A DNA stretch of 64,000 nucleotides from Gnetum montanum (taxonomy: Eukaryota; Streptophyta; Gnetopsida; Gnetales; Gnetaceae): positions 97,540 through 161,539 of the forward strand of contig MNCI01022155.1 in NCBI GenBank assembly GCA_015680685.1. The letters run 5' to 3'. The translations under genes and the position numbers were made by a program. A model generated the notes under the pieces. The model saw nothing but the letters and a program-made list of their open reading frames with translations, was not told the DNA's origin and made no database searches. Below, piece after piece: positions 49,237-61,993 of this stretch; position 1 is the stretch's first letter, and the number at the start of each line of letters is the position of its first letter.

Positions 49237-50068
49237 TGATGAGTCATGTACTAACATGCTCTGATGTTGGATACCCAATATCAAAGCCTCAATATTGGAT
49301 ACCTGATATCAGAGCCCATGATGCATTATCGGATATCCCATATTGTAGGGTATATGTTAGCCTATAAATATAGTGCTCAAGCTCATAATTTTCATATCAA
49401 TTTTTTTCATAAATAGAAAAGCTCTTGTAGTTTGTTTTCTCAAAATTTAGAATATTTTTTGAGTGCCCCTAGCAAGAGTCTAAGTGTGTATAGATCTTTG
49501 TTCAAGCACTAATGTACCTAAGCACAATAGTGTGATGGAAATAGAAATGAACCCTTTTGATCATCCTTATAGCATTGAGAATAGATTAATGTTTCCTTGA
49601 TGCATTTAATATTTATGAAATTTACTTAATTCACTTTAATTAAGCAATTAATTTTTAGTTGTTAATGAACACAAGCATGACCACCTTGAGCATACATGTA
49701 CCACTTGGTAACCTAGTAGGGCTATATGTGTTCAGGATGTGTTTGGGAAAGTGGGATAGGTACTTGTGTTAGGCTAGCTAGGCAGTAGATGAATTAGATC
49801 TTAAATTACTTTACCTTTCATTTTCATTGTATGTGATTAAAATTATAAAATAAAAAATGATAAAAACCACATACCACAGTTGCACTTAACCATATACTTG
49901 TATTTCAGAAGTGGAATTGGGAAGACAATGAACGTTCTCAATGCCCACCTCAATTCCTAGAAGAACTAGTGCACTAAAGAACTATAGGTCCATAAAATTC
50001 AACTGAATCATACATGAACACATTAGTGATTCATATGGATGGGTGTAGGGGTACCTCACCACTCATCA
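49237..50068 (+). repeat. Solo LTR of family G inside EC
   Basis: TGATGAGTCATG to CCACTCATCA, 832 bp, + orientation. Flanks are ATAAC (49,232-49,236) and AAAAC (50,069-50,073), one mismatch. Removing it with one duplication restores the copia frame VDHN-LYRVMLG. TATA box at 49,363-49,370; GATATC-type motifs at about 49,265-49,345. Confidence 0.9.
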
Positions 50069-50745
50069 AAAACCTATATAGAGTTATGTTAGGTTGCCTA
50101 CTTTATTTAACCACTAGTAGACTAGACATAGCATTAAGCATAGGAATGTATGGTAAATATCAAGATTCCCCAGAAGAGTCCCATTTAAAAGGAGTTAAGT
50201 GTATTTTTCATTATCTAAAAGGTACTTGTAATTGGGACCTTTGGTATCCAAAGGATTCCCCACTTGATCTTGCTAGATATTGTGATGCTGATTAGGTAGG
50301 ATGAATAGATGATTGTCACAATACAAGTGGAAATTGCTTTTTCCTAGGCAGAAGCCTTATTTCTTGGACAACCAAAAAGTAAACTTCTACAACACTTTCC
50401 ACATAAAAAACTAAATACATCTCGACTAGGAGTTAATGTGCTCAACTTTTATGGATGAAATAAATGCTCAAAGACCAAGGGGCACAATCTCAATTTACAC
50501 CTATCTATTGTGACAACAACAGTGGCATCAACATGACACAAAATGCAATTCAACATTCATGCATCAAAGAAATTGATATTCAACATCACTTTATATGAGA
50601 ACATATTGAACATGGGCACATAAAACTAGAATTTATTAGAATAAAAAATCAACTAGTAGATGCTTTTACAAAACCCTTTGGTAAGTGAAGATTGACTACT
50701 CTATGTAACAATATGGGAATAGAATCCTATCCTATCAAGTAAGTT
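50069..50745 (+). pseudogene. RT end and RNase H of EC
   Basis: Reads LYRVMLGCLLYLTTSRLDI, SHLKGVKCIFHYLKGT, ARYCDAD, GNCFFLGRSLISW and PIYCDNNSGINMTQN, then VDAFTKPFGK. Stops at expected Trp, Gln and Arg positions. Confidence 0.9.
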
Positions 50746-51110
50746 TCCTTACATTTTTATTTTTTCTTTATTTTTATTTTAAAAAATATTTTTTACCTCT
50801 TAAATGAAAAAAAGAAAACATTTTTCTTGTTGCATGTGTTTAGGGGAAGTTCTACTCCACTCTTTTTGATGTTGTCCAAAAAGGGGGAGAAATTGGTATA
50901 TTGGTACTATTAATAATTGTGATGTGATATGGGTATGGTGATTGTGAAGCAAGGATGTGAAATGACTTAAATGATGTGATTCATGGAATATAATGCACTA
51001 CTAGGATCTATTGTATATATTTTAAACTAGTGTCATGAACAATAATGAAAATATATGACTTAATGATTTCTAGGAGACTACTAACCCATTTTCTTAAGTT
51101 TTGGACATTA

Positions 51111-51126
51111 CCAAAAAAGGGGAGAT
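51111..51126 (+). other. Polypurine tract of EC
   Basis: CCAAAAAAGGGGAGAT abuts the LTR start TGTTAACATTTTGG. Confidence 0.88.
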
Positions 51127-52198
51127 TGTTAACATTTTGGTATGTCAAAATATTAAGAAAAATGGAGAACAAAGGATGTTTCTTTTGGATTTTGTATTTA
51201 TAGGACAAGAACAAGAACTCCACATCATGGACAAGGACTCAAGGAAACATGCCTATAAACGTAAAAGACTTCATTGGCAAAATGAGAGCATGGACAAGTA
51301 GAAAGACTACAAGCTAAATGAAGATGCTCTAGGGATTGAGAGAAACCTAAATCAATAAGTGAAAGCCTCAAGGACTAAAGCTCAAAAGGTGAGAAGACAT
51401 TTCCAAGGAACAAAAGATGTCTTGGCTAAGAGGAAGTCAATCATAGGAAGATGTTTCCCAAAATAGGTGACATGTCCATAGAGTTGAATTTGAGTATAGA
51501 AAGGTGTCCTAATCTCAAAGGATACATCTACACTAGCTATTGAATAGCCATTGCATGAATTCTGAGGTGCTTTCAAAAAACTCTGAGGCTATAAGTAGAT
51601 TCCAAACTCTTGGAAATTATGCAAGGATTGTCAACATTAAAGCTACCATTGTCTATCTTATGTTTTTGTTCTTGTGTACTTGAATTGTCACATCATTTGT
51701 TTGATTTGGTGTGAAACTATACTTCATTGTACAACGAATTTGTAAATTGAGTTACATTCTCTCCTTGTAATTCCTTTTTATTTTCTTGTTGCCCTAAGGG
51801 GTTGATGTACTTCTTATGAAAAGGCATCCTTTGAGAGCTTGTTGGGATCCTATGGGATTGAGTTTTTTTACTATGTCAAAATACTTTGATGCAAAGCTCT
51901 ATTTTATATAGGTTGTAGCATCTTTTAAATCACTCTTGAGCTTGTTAGGACCTTGCGGGATTGAGAGTTTTGGTAGTGACGAAACTCTCCTTAGTGGAGC
52001 TTAAATTTCATAAAGGTTATGATGTCCTATAAACTACATTTTGGAAGAAATAAAGTTCAAAGGTGTGTAAGGAATCTACCCTCTGAGTGTGGACTACCCA
52101 AGTTGGGGAACTATGTAATTCTTATGTTTTATGTCATAGGTGTTGCTTGCAATTTGGGGAAACTTATCTATCCTCCTTTTATAATTTCACAATCCTAA
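51127..52198 (+). repeat. 3' LTR of EC
   Basis: Starts TGTTAACATTTTGG after the PPT. A TATA-like TATAAGTAG is near 51,591. The right end is not certain; it is set before AGGAT (52,199-52,203), which matches the 5 bp before the left LTR, though the end CCTAA lacks the usual CA. Confidence 0.6.
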
Positions 52199-52203
52199 AG
52201 GAT

Positions 52204-53843
52204 TGTTACAACTCATACTATGGCTTGTGCAGTCCATGCATGGGCTCAAATACCTCTTGAAAGCCTCTATAGTTATGCAACTTTTCTTTGTATGGTTCCT
52301 AATTAGCATGAAAAATGATGACTAAGTGTCATGCTTATGCATGATCATGTTGCATGGTGGTGTAACTAGAAAGATAAGGAACACTATAAGATTCATGTGG
52401 AAAATTTCATAGGAACTCATTGCGCATACAAGGTGTCATTTTTATGCTAGGGTTGTTTTGCCAAATTAGTTGTAATGACATGATTAAGTTTCACCTTAGG
52501 CATAGAAAGAATAATTGGAGAAATGTGCAATGTTATGAGTTCTAGTGGTGCCACTCTACTAGACCATAATGATAAAGAAGAGAGAGGGTTTTTGTAGTGG
52601 CACAAGCCATGGAGATAAGGTTGAGTATGACATGATGGATTCTTTGTTGTAACCATGTGGTTGTGGGCTGCAACACTTACTATGGTACAATGAGGCCTAT
52701 GTAGCCCTAGCTGTAACATAATGTGATAAGGCTATTCATTATAGTGCGATGAGGTTGGCATGGCCCTAGTCATAATGCCGTGTAGTAGGGCTACACCTTG
52801 CAACATGATTTTTTCCATAGCACAATCAAGTAGGGCTTGTAATAGAACAAGAAGTGCTAAACTCATGAGGACTGTCTTCTTTGTTTTTAATTAAAAATTT
52901 AACATATATAATATATATACATTATAATGGTTATAATTGCATAACCAAGATGAGTGATGTAGTTATTATTAGATAGATGGTTAAGATGTTGGAATTGTAA
53001 GAACGAGGTTAAGGGTTTAATTCTTGGTTCTAAATTTTAAAGTTTAATTTAATTTTCATTGGATTGAGATGAAATTGGTAACATTGGAATCATTTTTACA
53101 AGCACTACATAATGGTCCTAGTTTTAGGACATGAAAACTAAGCTAAATTTTTAATAATTTTGAAGATCAAAATAATATATTTTGTCAAATTAACCTTAGT
53201 AACATAACTTATGAATAGACTTATATGGTAAGCACATAAGAATTACCAAGCTTTGTTAACCTAGTTGTAAGAAGATGGTTAGGAAAATGAAATACTTCAT
53301 TCTCATCTAATGAGTATTAGTTTTCCCTTTCAAGCTTCTTATTATGATACTTACTAGTAAAGTATAGGAGACCCTTGATTAACTTGATTTCATTTTTTTA
53401 GTATTACATTTAGAGTATTTTAGGGTAGACAAGAATCAATAGTAAGATAATGTTCTAAATGATTTTGAGGAAAGGCCTACTTTGATGACTTGATGAATAG
53501 GGGTTTTTAACCTTAGAAAAATGCTAAAAATTATTTGGGTTATTTTTCTAATTTAAAATGTTTAGGTTTGGGACCTTAGGATAAGAAGTGATCTATCATT
53601 ATTAAAAAATAATTAATATTTAGCTTATGGGTATTGCCCTTATTGGTATCTCTTACTATTGATACACCTTGTTAGTTCTTATTTAGCGAATCTCAATGTT
53701 CATTAATGTTCATGATAGGCATGGTTCATCTTAGCATAATGTATTTCTAATGATGATTCATGATTCACACTTGATAATGACTTGTGGTTTATCATTAGAT
53801 TATAGTCAACTCTTAATTCTTGATTGATCTTGGATCATGATTT
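52204..53843 (-). other. Internal DNA of putative element O1, right of EC
   Basis: AT-rich, no domain recognised. Frames such as 52,447-52,719 have no family resemblance. Confidence 0.35.
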
Positions 53844-53855
53844 GCTCTAATACTA
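53844..53855 (-). other. Degraded PBS of O1
   Basis: On + GCTCTAATACTA, two transitions from the complement of TGGTATCAGAGC, placed directly left of the right LTR as expected for a minus-strand element. Confidence 0.5.
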
Positions 53856-53857
53856 AT

Positions 53858-54371
53858 TATGATGTCTTATTCTCAAATGCAATGGTAAACATCAAATATA
53901 TGTAACATTCAAAATCATTCATAATGATTATAACAAGGAAAATATAAAAGGAAATGAAAAGAAACTCTATTAATGAGGAAAATGTAGAAATAATGCATAT
54001 ATCTAGATCATACTTTGAGGATTATTTTAGCCTATCTTCTTTCAACACCTATTCCTTAGAGGTAATACGACATTGCCACCATGGTTAGGCCTAGACTTAA
54101 CTAGAAGGAATTGTTAATCACCTTCCTATCCTACTTTACTTGGCACTTGTTACTCATCTTTATTGGCTCCACCACTCTACATTGGCATGACCTCTAATTA
54201 CTATGCATAACTACCTTAGGTCAAATCCCCAAAGATAATCTCAAGAGATGTGTCTATTATTTATCATGTTTTTTTTAGGATCTTCTTAAAATAATTACAT
54301 TGCTTATTACATAGCAATACCATCATGGTTATGGAATGACATGATTTGGGAATGGGAACAGGATAAGTTTA
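53858..54371 (-). repeat. Right (5') LTR of O1
   Basis: Homologous to 36,560-37,065 over its length. Starts next to the PBS remnant. The right end is set by similarity only; no matching target duplication was found. Confidence 0.5.
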
Positions 54372-55104
54372 GTTCATGGATTATAATCACATAACTCACA
54401 ACACTTGTGATTTGTATGCTTTGGATGTAGGAAAATTTTGTCACATCTTACCTTATTTTAACATACATATTTTAAAGAAAATTTAAGACTACCACCATAA
54501 TTAGGCCAAGAAAGTACTAGAAAATTAATTAAGTTTCTTCTTATTCTTATTGTACTTCATTAAGTTCTTTTTACTCATCATTAACAACTCTATGCTAGTT
54601 AGATGTAATACCTTGGTGTTTTAAAACTAGAATCTTAGCTATGTTATTTATTTTCTTTTACTTGTCTATCAAATTTTTAATGCATAAGTAAAAATACTTA
54701 CCCATTCTCAAGTTTTTATACATCATTAAAAAGAAAACGATTGTTGATTTATCTTACATTTTGGTGATATAAAAATAAGATAATGAAGAAGTGCACTTAC
54801 TTGCTCATGTGTTTCAAGGATTAACAAGATTGATAAGCACCAAGATAAGAAGGAAGTTAAGGAAGCTAGATCAAGAATTTTAGGATGCATAGAGGAAAGG
54901 ATTGAGCATCTTTTTTTAGCCCTAAATGTAGCCATGTTTAGGTAAATAGTAGACCAAATGTAGAACTCAAATTTAGACTAGAGCATAGATGTCCTAGTTA
55001 TGGACAACCAAGATCTTAGGTTGGATATCCCAGTTATGGACATCTAAGTCTCTAGAATGGATGTTTAAATAGAGCCTTTGTAAATGATAAGGTGGACATC
55101 CCAG
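54372..55104. other. AT-rich flank, nothing recognised
   Basis: A GGATATCCCAGTTATGGACA-like phrase recurs near 54,990 and 55,025. No other feature was supported. Confidence 0.45.
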
Positions 55105-56325
55105 ATTAGTAAATGGATGTTATGGATGGGTTGAAACAAGAAATAGTTGATTGCAAAATATATTTAAGGAAAATAACTTAATAATTACACCAAAAAAGAA
55201 TGCCAATGGATCCTCCCCAAAGCAAGATCATGCCCTTTATGCTCTGACAAACCAAAAAACCAAAGAGTCCATAGGCTCTAGGAATGACATATGGAAAAAA
55301 TAGTTAAGAATTCACCCACAAGAATTTATCAAAGAATAACAATGCATCAACCAAGATATAGACTAATCATAAAATTGGCAATGAGGTAGAATATAGGAAG
55401 CAATATGGAAAGAGAAGAGAGAATGAAATGGAATCTTGAAATCAAGGTTGTGTAAAGTCCCTTGTGTATTATGTGGTTAAGGTGACTTAATAAAATTCAG
55501 TCCAAACCTAGATTAAAACTAACCACATCTAGTAACCTTGCAACACATTTGACCAACCCATCCTCCTAAAGCAACAAGAATGTTTCCATAGAGCAACTAC
55601 CATCCCAAAAAGAGAAGTATAAAGAAGTAGGAAGTGAGAAAGGGCCTTAATTAGAGGGAACATTCAGGCATGGGTAACATGTCTTTCTAGTGCCATAACC
55701 AATGCATATAGCCCATGTTCCTTTATTATGTCTAAGGGGTGTGCTTTGAATTCCCACTAGTTCTTTTTTTTTTTTTTGAGTGAGAACCACACCATGCAAA
55801 GATGTATTTGATTCATTCAACTTTCTAATATTAGTTGATAGCGGAATGGTAGTATGAAAAACATCCAAGTACTCAAGAGAATAGCCAACACAAATGCATT
55901 GAATCCCCTTGAAGTCACACTCATTTCAATCCATTTGAATCCTTCATTGGTTTGAAGAATACCAAGCCATAAATTAGTTAATAGGTTTGATTAGAAAAAG
56001 GAACAATACATTTCCAAAATAAAGGGAGGCCATAGAGTTGAATGGATGAATGGATGACATAGACTCATTGCCTATTTTACCAAAGGAAACCATATCTTAG
56101 GATCAACATTAAAAGTCAAAGGTAAAAACAAAATATTAGCAATCAACACCATCAGAATACAACCCACCATCATGAGCACTTATTATGTGACGAGTGAGAA
56201 TAGATCAAAGAAAATGTAATAGAGAAAAAATAGTAAAAATGTTAATGATGGTGTAAAACAAAAACAAGTAAAATTGAAAAATGTGTAAAACAAAAATGAC
56301 AAAAGAAACTAAGGGCTTAGAATAA

Positions 56326-57560
56326 TTAGCATTGGTGGCCATCTCCCCCATGACTGAGTTGGAAGGAGAAGATTTGAAATAATGAGCAAGGCTGTCCATC
56401 AATAGAGGCAGTGTTAGTACTAGCTATTTTGGGCTCATGGAAAGGTTTGGTTTGCTGGATGTTGATCAATAATTTCTTATCCAGGCTTCCAAGTTTATAG
56501 ATCATCATGGCCCCTGAAGGAAAAGTTTCATGAATGATATAAGGTCCTTCCCACAATGTTTGAAATTTAGTTCATTGTGGCACATGTGCAGGATTCCAAT
56601 AAAAAACCCTACCTCCTAGTTGGTATTTGACTTTTCTAATTCTTAGGTCATGAAGTTGCTTGTTGAAGGTCTTGTGCAGTTTGTTGGATGACAAGGAAGC
56701 TAATATATTTTCATCTAGCAAGTTAAGATTCATTAACCATTCTTTCTATGCTAAACTGATGTCAAGGTTAAGGTCACATACTTTAGATAGTGTACAGAGC
56801 TCGGTTTGGATAGGAAGTGTTGGAAGTTTATTGTATACTAACTCATAGGGAGGATAGCCTATAGGGAGTTTCCATGTGGAGTGGTAGGCCCAAAGAGCAT
56901 TATTTAGTTTGGTGCTCTAGTCTCACCTATATTTGCTAATGGTTTGTGTCAAAATTTTTGTGATTTCCCTATTGGTGACTTCGGCTTGACCTTTCACTTA
57001 AGGGTGATATGGTGTGGTTAATTTATGCTCAAATCCTAAGCATAGCATCAAATTTTGAAAAGTCACACCTATAAAATGTGTACCATTATCAAAAATAAGT
57101 GCACGAGGCACACCAAACTTGTTTATGATTTGTTGTTGAATAAATCATGCAGTGGGAGATGATGTATAGTCAGTAACATCGGCTACTTCTGCACATTTTG
57201 TAAAGTAATCATTAGCAACAATAATGTATGATTTTCCATTGGACATCAGTGTAATAGGCCCCATAAAATCAATATCCCATAAGTCAAAAGGTTCTAAGAG
57301 TTGAATCCATTGTTGTGGATCCTCCATTCTAGTAGTCATTCCCTCATCACGTTGGCAGTGCTCACAAGATTGGACAAAATGATGGGTCTCTTGAAATAAT
57401 GTAGGTCAATAATATTCTACAAGCAAGATTTTAATGGTTGTTCATCTCCCAGTGTAATGACCCCCACAAGGACCCTCATGAGCATCCTGAAGAACTTGCA
57501 ATTGATCTGCATTGGGAACACACCATCGGATCAAGCCATCGGAACACACCTTGTAAAGGT
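56326..57560 (-). pseudogene. Integrase and GPY end of E3
   Basis: The best preserved family G integrase here. Minus 57,339-57,145 reads FDLWDIDFMGPITLMSNGKS and YIIVANDYFTKCAEVADV. Then FGVPRALIFDNGTHF (about 57,120-57,080) and AEVTNREITKIL. The tail at 56,556-56,326 reads MWEGPYIIHETFPSGAMMIY. Both Asp and the Glu of the DDE triad appear to be kept, but the frame is broken. Confidence 0.85.
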
Positions 57561-58329
57561 GTTCATTGATTTCCATGAAATGTTTGACTTGATGGAGAAA
57601 CTGTTGTTTCTTTCTAACATCCAGCCCTTATGGTGTTTCTTGTGTGAGAAGATAAGTAAGAAAGATGAACCTGGCCTTCAGAAGTTGTTCAATTTCTTCC
57701 TTAACTACTTGCTGAAGCTTTGGGTTCAGTCATCTTTGCGATTGTCGTCAATGCTTCATAGAGGGGTCAATGTAAATTCTATGTTGGCATATCCTAGGAT
57801 CTATTCTAATTAGTTTGGGATATGATCAAGCAAAGGATTTTGACCATTTTTTTACCATCTTTAGCAACCTTTCTTTTTGTTAAGAAGTGAGATTAGCATT
57901 AATAATTACCGATCTTCCATTCTTGAGAAATGCATGCACCATACTGATGAGCAAAGATTTTAATTCAAGGGGCTCTTGCTTAAACTTGTCAGGGATTTCC
58001 AACTTTCCCCAGTTGATATCTTTGGTGTCAGTATTTGGAAGTTGGTGATGAACTTGTTCTAATGCATCTATGCTATCGATGTAGGTACAAGTCAAGCTCT
58101 TCGTTGGTTCCATGCGTAAATTTTAATTGTTCTCTAGGTTAGTTGTTAGCCATCGAGTGCATTACTATCTTATGGCTACTACATACAGGCATCTTTGTAT
58201 GTCAAATACTTGTGCACATTGGTTGCATGCAAGCAATGTTGGGCATTATACAAACTAGGACTTTTACACGTAATTGCACCCTATGTCACTGTATGCAATG
58301 CATAGAAATTTCTTCTTCGCAATCTTTTT

Positions 58330-58911
58330 GAATGCATTTTATTTTAATATCTCTAGGGAAAGATCACATATTCCTAGGTGCACATCAATTGTACTTAGCC
58401 ATGCTCTTCCCATTATGATTGGGAAGTCCCCCTTGTAGTTGTTAACTTGGATCGCTAGGAAATTAGCTGGATATGACCACCCATAAATAGTGGTAACAAT
58501 GTCCTCCACTAGTTCCAATGGAACAATGATGGATTGGTTGGCCAACTCTAAATGAATGTTACTCTTCTTAAGTGAAGGAAAGTTCTAGACTTTATACATT
58601 TCTTGGGAGATCAAATTAACACTAGAACTTGAATCCAAAAGAGCTTTACAAGGCTCATTACTAGCAATTTGCAAATAAATAAGAGAACTTCCAAGATAAG
58701 AGAATTTCCTAGGAAGATAGCCAGCTTTAATCCAATCAGTGATGGCATGAGTTAACATGAAAGTATGCGTTGAGTGTGGTTTTTGGTTTGAAGGAAGCTC
58801 CAAAGATTCAAATGATGATGAGGCATTTGGATAATTAGCTACTTGTGGTTGTAAGGAATTGGTTGGACTGTTGGTTCTAAAGAAAGGTCTCCTCTTTGAT
58901 CGGTTGTCCAA
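58330..58911 (-). pseudogene. Aspartic protease of E3
   Basis: Minus 58,911-58,585 ends with EPCKALLDSSSSVNLISQEM; 58,545-58,339 reads LVEDIVTTIYGWSYPANFLA and IIMGRAWLSTIDVHL. A frameshift separates them. Same D-S-S-S motif as E2. Confidence 0.85.
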
Positions 58912-60867
58912 ACTAATAGTAGGTTAAAGATTGACAGCCCTTGTAGCATTACACTACTGTGGCTAGGTAGGAAGCTCATCCTACATAGTTGGAGTAGGTG
59001 GTAATGGAGCTGAGGGTGGAGGAGATGCAAACATATGAGAAGGGTAGTGTGTATGTGGAGTATCATCCTTAGAAGAAGAATTTCTATAGTACTTGAGGGT
59101 CTGGTAGTGAGGTTGATGAGTGTCGTGACTAGTAGACTCATGTGGAGAGATCAACTGCTGAATGTAATACTTGTATGGGTCAGGTTGACAGTAAGGGTAC
59201 TATTGACATGGTAGTGGCATTCCCCATGACTATGGGTGTTGCCACTATTGATACTATTCATTCAGTTGTGGTGGAGGTCCACTTAGATAATATGTCAAAA
59301 GTTGGTGGAACTACCTTGGGTTACCTTGAGGATAAGGTAACCTTCTAGGTGTTTGTCATCTATTTAATTATGGGTTTAGTGCATACATTCTAGACTCTTG
59401 CAGATGTGACACTGCTGGGTAACATCCCTTAGGATGGTCATATCGGCAAATCTCACATCTGCCATCATTTATTATGTCTGAATCCACAACCTCTTCAATG
59501 AAGGTAACCTTGCCCTTACCCTTGTTATGTGCATACTCAACTTCTTTCTTTTTTCATTTCTCTCAATCACTACTTTGTTCTCTAGACTCCTCTACTATTT
59601 TTAGGATAGTTAAAAATTTGTCATCTAGGGAGTTCCACATTTGATCCACCTTTGCCAATACTTCTAATGCAAATTTTTGAATGGGCAAAGTCTTTCTATT
59701 CACCATCTCTTCAAGTGGTGACTCTTATTCATCTTTGTAAAATCGAATTTCCTTCTTTCGAAGGGAAGGATCTCTATTGTACTCTACACTTTCTCTTTTC
59801 CTCAACTCATCTTCCTCCTTGGCAACTTGCTCTAACAATCTTTGTATTTGATGGGCTCTAAGCTCGAATAGCCTTCCTTAGGCATAAGTCCCAAGGGTTC
59901 TTCATGTTTTGTTCCTAAGCCCATCTATGAGATGGTGTAGTTGTTCCTTTTGTGAGTAACCATGGCTAGGGAAAATGATGTGATAATGAATAATATTGGC
60001 CAATGGAAGCATCTAAGGGTTTGTGTCCTCCTTGTTTCCATCCTTGGATTTGCTTACACAGGTTGGACACTCGGGAGTACGTTTGGTATTTATAGTTGAA
60101 TAGCTCCAATATGGTACTCCATCGGTGAATGGATTCTAGTTCTAAGGACCAGTACCAGCTTTTTGCTTCCTTGATTAGTGTCCATGGAAACAACTTTAGC
60201 TTTTGCCACTCATTTTTTATATTTTGCGAGGCACATGCATCATGGAATGTTTGTGAATGGTTTTGAGAATTAGCATTGTATCCCCCTTCAAATCATGGGA
60301 TGTTATTCATGTCTAGTCTTTTGATCCTACTATCTCTCTAGTGCCTTGTTGGAATCCTAATAGCCTCTACTATATTTAACATACTTCAGGTGGTGAGTAG
60401 GGGTTCATTGTGATCATGCTACCTATGTCGTCTATGATGCCCATGTTATTCCTTACTCTCCCTTCTTTCATGATGTGTCTCTCTAGAATACTCTCATCCT
60501 CTTTCTCTACTATTTTGTCAGTGATTTCTATTTTGCCTACCATTTTCCTCATGGTCTCACCCTCTATAATTGCATTTAGATCTTGAAAGAAAGAAGAAAA
60601 AAGATGATGAAGGTGAATAGGAAGGGGGACTAGTGTCATGTCGGTGCCTGCCACCTTGTCTTCAGTGGTTGTGGCCTCGGTCATGATTATGATCATAAAG
60701 TCTATCATTGTCATGCATGCGTGTTCCTTTTCTAGACCCTTTATGTCCATTGGTACCAAAACTTGGGTTATGAATAGTTGAGTGAAGGTTTTAATACCCA
60801 ACTCCTTGACCGAAGTCAAAGAGAGGAACATCATTTTGTGGAAAACCTCCCGAGACAAGTTCACCAT
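58912..60867 (-). pseudogene. Gag of E3
   Basis: A knuckle-like CEICRYDHPKGC (CX2CX3HX3C) lies near 59,464-59,424. The retrotransposon gag domain is at 60,193-59,966 (LIKEAKSWYWSLELES, TILELFNYKYQTYS). An upstream frame (60,867-60,376) with a Glu/Met-rich stretch may be the N-terminus. The linker to protease is Pro/Gln/Ser-rich. Confidence 0.75.
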
Positions 60868-61200
60868 TGTCGTTTTTACCTAGGACATATGGGACATCCT
60901 GAGACCACTTTCCGTTCATGGATTTGTAATGTCGTTCCTGTTGTAGATCCCTCTAGCATTATGCCTTTGTGGATCAATAATTTCTTGAATCTTATTCATG
61001 CATAACATACTTTGACTATAAGTGCTACATACTAATACATGTGAAAGCACGAAGAAGCATGCCAAAGATTGAGCGATCAGAAGGTAACACTATGTTACTT
61101 TCTAAATCATGCCATCATAGTTATTCATCCTAGTGGAGGATAAAGGTAAAGTCTAGTACATACTCATTAGGATGAGTGTATACCGTGTCAAATTGTTGGG
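60868..61200 (-). other. Presumed 5' leader of E3
   Basis: Lies between gag and the LTR. On minus the sequence after the LTR end is CCCAACAATTTGACACGG; no clear TGG-type PBS was recognised, so the leader assignment is by position. Confidence 0.4.
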
Positions 61201-61993
61201 TGATGAGTGGCGAGATATCCCTACACTCAACCATACAAATACAAGCGTAGCACACATGATCCAGTCGAACTCCACAGACTAAGTGCCTACACATCCATGG
61301 AACACTTAGAGTTAATCATTCATTGTCTTTCCAAACTTACTTGTAGTTGTCATGATGTATGGTTAAGTAAGTCTGAGGTATATGATTTTTATAGCTTTTT
61401 CTATTTTTGTCTCCTATGCTAACAAGGTGAAGGGTTGAGAAACTAATTACTAACTCTAACTAATGAACTAATTCATAATTACCTAGCATCAGCATCCATT
61501 CCCACTTACCGTACACACCCTAAACTGATGCAACCATGGCTACCAAATGCTAGTCGTTGCTGGGATCACCACGTGTAATGCACATGCTCGAAGTGGTCAT
61601 ACTGAGACACTTAACTAGGAGAGAAGGGTTGAGAGAGAAAGTAGTAAATAATAGATAATAAATAACAATAAATAAAATCCTAATTAGCCTATTCCATGCA
61701 CTGCAAGGTTTATCCAAGAAGCTTGTCTTTATTTCCATACACAAACTTGTGTTCAGGTACAATGTTTGCTCGAATAAAGATCCGTTCACTTTAGGACTCC
61801 TACTATGGGCACATGGAAAATATTCTATCTCTGGAGTGATCAATCTGCTAGAGTTTCCCTACTGTATAGCCTAGGATGAGGAAACAAGGGAGAGAAACCT
61901 CTTATTTATAGATATGACAACGCACTACGATATCGCATACACGATATTGCAAGGGATGAGATATTGCGTCAGCCACGATATCACATCCCATCA
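61201..61993 (-). repeat. Family G LTR shared by E3 (5') and E4 (3')
   Basis: TGATGAGTGGCGAG to TCCCATCA on +, 793 bp. Right of it is TACCCCCATGACTAAATG, the complement of PPT-2, so it is the 3' LTR of E4. Left of it lies the presumed E3 leader. Flanking 5-mers TTGGG and TACCC differ, against a solo LTR. GATATC/GATATTG motifs and a minus TATA box are near 61,900-61,980. Confidence 0.8.

Larger units (their letters stand above)
39044..52198 (+). mobile_element. Ty1/copia element EC, interrupted by E2 and a solo LTR
   Basis: The left end TGTTGAAATTTTG (39,044) and the 3' LTR start TGTTAACATTTTGG (51,127) are homologous over about 265 bp. After that the left LTR is fused straight to integrase, so gag, protease and most of the 5' LTR are deleted. 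Integrase runs to 39,783, then E2 is inserted, and pol resumes at 47,879 in frame. RT runs to 49,236, a solo LTR follows, and RNase H resumes at 50,069. The right end is uncertain: AGGAT at 52,199-52,203 matches AGGAT at 39,039-39,043 and may be the target duplication. Confidence 0.8.
55105..61200 (-). mobile_element. Ty3/gypsy element E3 (family G), RT deleted, 3' truncated
   Basis: On minus: leader (61,200-60,870), gag, protease, a junction where RT and RNase H are missing (about 57,655), integrase, GPY, PPT-1 and spacer to about 55,105. ORF3 and the 3' LTR are absent. Its 5' side abuts the LTR at 61,201-61,993, which is also the 3' LTR of E4. Confidence 0.8.

Noticed and set aside
57457-57813. 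A 118-aa + frame in E3
   Set aside because: Antisense to integrase and the pre-RT region across the deletion junction; no motif.
60376-61005. The + frame at 60,778-61,005 as a separate gene
   Set aside because: Lies over the E3 gag N-terminus and leader and has no recognisable domain.
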